This document shows positions 53,008 to 64,000 of a DNA stretch of 64,000 nt, one piece after another. Made by a program: the position numbers and the translations under genes. The notes under the pieces were generated by a model that did no database searches, was not told the DNA's origin, and saw only the letters and a program-made list of their open reading frames with translations. The stretch comes from Mastigias papua (lineage: Eukaryota > Cnidaria > Scyphozoa > Rhizostomeae > Mastigiidae). The stretch's first letter is position 1. Each line of letters begins with the position of its first letter. The stretch covers positions 5,919,410 through 5,983,409 of the forward strand of contig OZ025267.1 of NCBI GenBank assembly GCA_964019165.1, read 5' to 3'.

Positions 53008-55412
53008 CCAAGTTAACAGTTACATGCAATCAGCAAAAATTGCATAATATATTTTGTTTTAGTCATTGGTCTCATATTATGTATCCAAATACATGGAAGG
53101 TCAGGAAAACTGTTCCCTGAAATTTGTGTGGGCTAGAAGGATTGTTATAGGAGTCATCTTACTGCATATAGTTCCCAGTATGCTGTAGTGGCCATATGAA
53201 AAAGATATAATTTTCTTGGCCTTTGGAAAGTTTCTTGAGTTGATCCGGTTGGAAGCAGGTGTACAATCGGAAAGCATTGGCCCCCTTAAGCTCAGATTTT
53301 CATCTATCTACTAGCTTGCTATTAGAATTTCTTTTGTCAATCTTTGCTGATTCTTTGTCATCATCTTTTCATAATATGCATCTTAATATCAAGGTTGACT
53401 GTATCTACTTTCGGGGTGTTGGGTGTTGGGTGCCCCCTGGATACAGGCTCATTCAACACAACTGATACAAAATGTTGCATCAGTCAGCAATAATCTTCTC
53501 GTAGTTTACCCGCATATTTGCGATATTGACCCCAGTCGGCAGACCAACTTGGTCAGAGCCCCATGGAAATTCTCTTGGGACGGCTCTAATGGCAAGTGCC
53601 TTTTGACGGGATTCGGCTCAATTGAATACCCCGTGAACAAAGGATGCTTTATTGAACCAGTAGAAATGACGCTTGTATTGTTAATTAATACGATGTATGA
53701 GCTTATTCTCATGTTCAAGTAAGTCACCTGTTACTTACACAGTGGCCTAAGCAATTAGCACACCAACTGCTCTGTTAATATGAGGAGAATATATAAAGTT
53801 GTCAAACACGAGACAGTAATGCTCATTGTGAAACGAATCAGGCTTTGTATCACTGTTGCTGTTCTATATGGAGTGACCAGCTGGTATCATGTTTGATATG
53901 TATTGCTCTTAGCGCTTTTGCTCCGTAGGCACCAATTTTATTTGGTATCATGCTGCTGAGAGAAACGGTACGATAGCACAGAAAATAGAATTTTAGATTG
54001 TACATGATGTAGATAATATATATCGTTTCAAGGCGACATGATTTTGGTTACATCAATTGTTCAGAGAATCAAGAGTCCGCACCAGGATCCTATACTGCAA
54101 GCTCTGTTCATCACAGCCTATCTACATATCTATAGTATACTGTGCATAACCAGTTTATTAGGTATAACTTCGGTAGTACTATCATCGTCTGAGCTCATAA
54201 TTGGGTCACCCATTACCGGCTTCCATAGCTTTTTCAAACACAATAGGGATATATGCATTGGTATGCAATTCAGTTTGTCTGCATTGTTTCGTTATTAACT
54301 TCCAATCTGCTCATTGCATATATCTGTCAGTGTTTAACGCCTGTTTTATGAAAACATAGCTTAGGATTTTTATGAGGTGTTGTGGAGTTTTGTGCTGTTT
54401 AGAAGAATTAAAATGTACTGTTCATTTTTATTCTGTGAAACGTACTTCTATGTTGTCTTTCATATCTTACCATTCTTTGTGTGGAAATCGATAAGTATGA
54501 CTGGTGTTCTACGCTCTATTGAGGTATGTTTCTCGTATGGTTTCTCAAGGAGACTGTTAGTTGAATTTTGGCATTAACTTACGTACAGTTAGGTCCTTCA
54601 CGTATGATTTAGGACTTTCACATATAATTTTGAGACCATTAGACTTATTTTATGTAACAGTAGAGAGTCACAAAAAGCACATCGTTATAAGCCATATCAA
54701 AAAGCTGCATCTTTACACGTAGTTGATGTTTGCAAATGAGATATGCATCTAATTGTAAATAGTTGGTTAAACTGAAGAATTGGTAGCTATAGGAAATGTC
54801 TAATGTAATATTTGGCTATGTCCACAGTTTTGCGGCCAGTTTCAATTTGCAGGAATCTGTATGATACGAACTTAGTATGAACATTTGATATTAGTATGTT
54901 ATGTATGTGTACGGCCTGAGTAAAAATCCTTCCATGAATATGAAATGGCATTCAACTAGTTTGACTGGATGAGCAAATTGCATTTCATACTGCTATTAAC
55001 TTTAACTATTAACTATTAATCCTATTTTTCATCAGCTTATAGCAGTAGAATTTTCAAAATGTGACGCAGTTTTATTTGAGAGTCGCTAGCTTCTACAGCC
55101 ACTATATCATTTTCATCGTGTTAGGTCCACAATGTGTGCTTTAACTTATATACTATATCCGCATGCACATCAGGGATAGTAAAATTAAATTTTTGATGTC
55201 TGCATATGTCGGCTGGAAGCTAATCTACTTGTTTGTATCTATTATTGATCCTATTTATTATCATCGTTCTCTTGCTATTGTTGTTGGTGCTTTTATTCTA
55301 CTTGTTACTGTTAAATTATGGCAGGACATCAGCACATTGTCTGCTTTAGGTGTCAAGAGCCTCGAAACCGTATGTCGAGAAGCCATATACTAATACTTGT
55401 ATCTTTTTTCAG
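53008..55412. other. 2.4 kb without a supported exon
   Basis: May be an intron or upstream flank of the gene at 55413. A GC-richer patch at 53500-53660 has protein sense on the minus strand, but with a stop and no clear splice sites (see rejected items). Confidence 0.4.
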
Positions 55413-55467
55413 GAATCACGAAGTGACTCTACACGGCAAGAAATTTACTCAAGAGAAGCATCTAAAA
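55413..55467 (+). CDS. Exon a of the tyrosine-rich protein
   Basis: Strong acceptor ATCTTTTTTCAG and donor GTAAGA. 18 codons plus one base, phase 1 out, matching the next exon. Confidence 0.65.
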
Positions 55468-57405
55468 GTAAGAAGTATTTAGTGCCATTTATACGATCTA
55501 ACTCTAGGAAGTTCATTTTATCCTTTCATTCAAATTCTAAAGCCCGCGTATTTTCACAAGGAAGGTCAATCGCTTAAAGAAAACAACTCCTGGCCATATT
55601 TTTTATCAATTATTATTTATATTTCTTCTCGCCAACATGTTTTATTATTGCCTCGGATTTATATCTGAAAAAAGCAATTTGTGTGTCTCATTGACCTAAT
55701 CAATTGATCATATCCTTTTTGACTGCTGGATTTAAAAGCAACCGATGCAGAAATTGAAACGACTCGAATGCCATATAAAGGGATTCGTTGAAACAGGCAA
55801 TTGTTAGGCATATATGGAAGTAGAACAACAAACAGTGTCAGACGATGTATTAGTCCCAATAGACTTTCAAAGCAATGTTGAAGCTAAGTATCGAGGCAAC
55901 GGTAAAAGCACCGTTGAAAGTATTGTTGAGTACAAGGTTGAAAGTGATTTCGAAAGCAATTTTGAATGCACTCTTAAAATTAAAACCATTGAAAACTGGC
56001 GTTAAGCTGGATTCTTTACTAAAAAGCATGTATTTATGTTTTGGAGAATTATGCTGTAGTTTAGTATTCGTTATCTATTTGGGTCTGATTCACTTTATGG
56101 AGTTGCAAATCGAACTGGGGATATGCAATTGGGTAAGGTGTAGATTTGTGAATGGGACATCTCTATGTATTGGAAGTAGGTCATTAAAACTACAAAAACT
56201 ACCTTGTATGCCAATGAAATGTATTAATATTTATGTTACGATTTATTAGTTTTTAGATAAAACGAGGCATCACTATTTTCTCATGTAGATCACTTCCTAG
56301 TTTTAACGTCTGTCGCACCCTTTGTGCAATTCCAAAGATAGATCATGCTGGAGTACTTTTTATTAAAATGTAGACCTGTAAGTATTTATTGTTGTAGGAT
56401 CTATGTTAGATATGGCCTGCTATCTACAGGAGTATGGGAATTTACGTTCTGACATCCAATATTTACATACAAACATCAATCACAATTGTTGTACATTTGT
56501 TCAACGTCCTCTGCTTTCTTTCTTGACAGCTCGAGACAGCAGTAGTAGGCAAGTTGATGATCTACCCGAAGAGAAATGGATTCAAAGACACCAGCTTTCT
56601 GATATTCACCGTGATTTGTCTGATTACAGAGACAGTGCTCTCAATAGAACATGTAGCAATACACTTGACGTTCTTGTGGCTGTAAAGTATAAATTGCAAC
56701 GGTTAGAAATGTCAGATCACATGGCACATGCAAACCCTGGAATAATATCCAGGCGGCCTCCGGTGCCATGCCCAGTGCTCCCCAAAACATTCCAAACGAA
56801 ACAGACTAAAACAGGCAATTACAGTTATGCAGAGATTGAGTTTAGACCAATGATTGTTACAGAGGAAGGGGCGATATCGGCTCCAATACAGGATACAGCA
56901 TACGACAAGCAGCAAGATGGTGTTACAGCAAGTCCTACAAGCAATTTACAATGGGACGATGATTTAGGACTTGGTGACAATCGAAGTTCATATGATCAGG
57001 ACGATTCTAGTAATATGCATGATTTCGAGATACCGCATGAAGTAACAAGTCAGATGCGAGAGACTGTTATTGCGAGCGATGATAGTGAACCTGAAGAATA
57101 TTCGAAGCCCCCTGAGGAAGATTATAGCTCAGAGTATATTTATGACACTCCACTGGACACATCGTCACAAAGGGAAATTGATGTCACCCAGTTATATGCA
57201 CAAGTTGACTTCAGTGCAAAAAAGAAAAAACCTCCGAAACATGATAGCCCTGAGCCTTCTAGAAATGGGGTCAAAAGGCACAAGGAACCTCTAAGTAACA
57301 AAAGCTCATGTAGTGGACAAAGCGATTGTGGAAATTCGAAGTTCTTTGTTCATATTCCAGACAGAAGAGGCTCAACCCCTCCTCCTATTCCAGCCCCATA
57401 TAAAG
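55413..57405 (+). CDS. Tyrosine- and proline-rich signalling-type protein, two internal exons, partial
   Basis: Exon 55413-55467 (ESRSDSTRQEIYSREASK) joins in phase with exon 56530-57405. The second exon is hydrophilic and acidic with many tyrosines in docking-like settings: YSYAEIEF, SSYDQDD, EEYSKPPEEDYSSEYIYDTP and TQLYAQVDF. It ends SKFFVHIPDRRGSTPPPIPA, a proline stretch that could bind SH3 or WW domains. YxxI/V motifs in YAEI and YAQV recall ITIM-like receptor tails, but the -2 residues do not fit the strict consensus. No membrane segment or folded domain is visible. Its start and end are outside the recognised exons. Family not recognised. Confidence 0.7.
55468..56529 (+). other. Intron between the two exons
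   Basis: Contains dispersed repeat F copy 2 (56090-56365). A 63-codon open frame at 55814 of imperfect Val-Glu-Ser units is not supported as coding. Confidence 0.5.
56090..56365. repeat. Dispersed repeat F, copy 2
   Basis: See copy 1 at 47395; 'gagttgcaaatcgaact', 'gatatgcaattggg' and 'tttgtgcaattccaa' blocks in the same order. Confidence 0.6.
56530..57405 (+). CDS. Exon b of the tyrosine-rich protein
   Basis: Acceptor TTTCTTTCTTGACAG, donor GTTAGT, 876 bp open throughout, phase 1 both ends. The frame is open further upstream to 56403, but the strong acceptor at 56529 and the phase match with 55467 set the start. Confidence 0.85.
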
Positions 57406-57510
57406 GTTAGTTCCTTCCCCTTTGTTCCAACCAAATATATCTGTATATAGATATATTTATTTATATATTTATGAGTTTATGTGCATAAAGTTATTATAAA
57501 GATAGAACTG

Positions 57511-64000
<6,490 letters not shown>

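Noticed and set aside
53380..53405. 'aaggttgactgta' matching the end of the pogo-like MITE
   Set aside because: Only 13 bases and no second end nearby; too short to call a copy.
53500..53670. Minus-strand coding-like patch (DQVGLPTGVNIANMR, then GTAAAC)
   Set aside because: Faint likeness to the start of a pyridoxamine-phosphate oxidase. It has an in-frame stop upstream, a weak acceptor and no partner exons, so no gene was called.
55163..55393. Possible transmembrane exon (IVVGAFILLVTVKLW) before the tyrosine-rich exons
   Set aside because: The hydrophobic stretch is a T-rich intronic tract with no acceptor or donor that would join it in phase to the 55413 exon.
55814..56005. 63-codon frame of Val-Glu-Ser-like units
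   Set aside because: It lies in the intron between two phase-matched exons and arises from degenerate GTTGAAAGT units; no splice support.

Overview
This window is AT-rich DNA from an animal nuclear genome, very probably a marine invertebrate. Genes are split into short exons with GT...AG introns. Long AT, CA/GT and GAT microsatellites, tRNA-derived SINEs, jockey/CR1-like LINE remnants and many non-autonomous DNA transposons fill the space between exons. The species cannot be named from the sequence. Nothing prokaryotic, viral, or CRISPR-like is present.

Three conserved genes can be read at exon level, plus part of a fourth. (1) 162-4891, minus strand: nine 5' exons of a PRCP-type lysosomal serine carboxypeptidase, with the signal peptide and the nucleophile-serine motif; the rest lies beyond the left edge. 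(2) 23335-31942, plus strand: the 3' exons of an LMO7/LIMCH1-like protein ending in one LIM domain, with a polyadenylation signal at 33284. (3) 34433-44932, minus strand: an apparently complete eight-exon NSUN7-type gene of 660 codons that has lost the TCS catalytic cysteine of the RNA m5C methyltransferase family. (4) 55413-57405, plus strand: two phase-matched exons of an unrecognised tyrosine-rich, proline-rich cytoplasmic-type protein that continues on both sides. Genes 2 and 3 converge on a 0.3 kb CA/GT repeat that forms a near-perfect inverted repeat between their 3' ends.

The accessory parts are mobile DNA. At 5.3-10.9 kb there is a nested stack: a hAT element with a perfect 8-bp target duplication next to a TA-flanked element, which is split by a second CAG-ended element, which carries a Harbinger-like MITE and a 309-bp perfect tandem duplication. 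The TA-flanked family (ends CACGCTTTTTTATAAGGAAC) recurs at 18.6, 20.4, 45.8 and 48.7 kb. Copies carry remnants of a coding sequence that includes a small Tudor-like module. At 15.4-17.9 kb a related-looking 2.4 kb element has long imperfect inverted arms around two unrecognised minus-strand reading frames. A pogo/Tigger-like MITE (47.0 kb), a hAT MITE with a perfect 8-bp duplication (52.7 kb), a foldback hairpin (25.9 kb), two SINEs and three LINE tails complete the set.

The stretches 10.9-15.4, 20.9-23.3, 50-52.7 and 57.7-64 kb hold no gene that can be supported; they appear to be intergenic or long intron.
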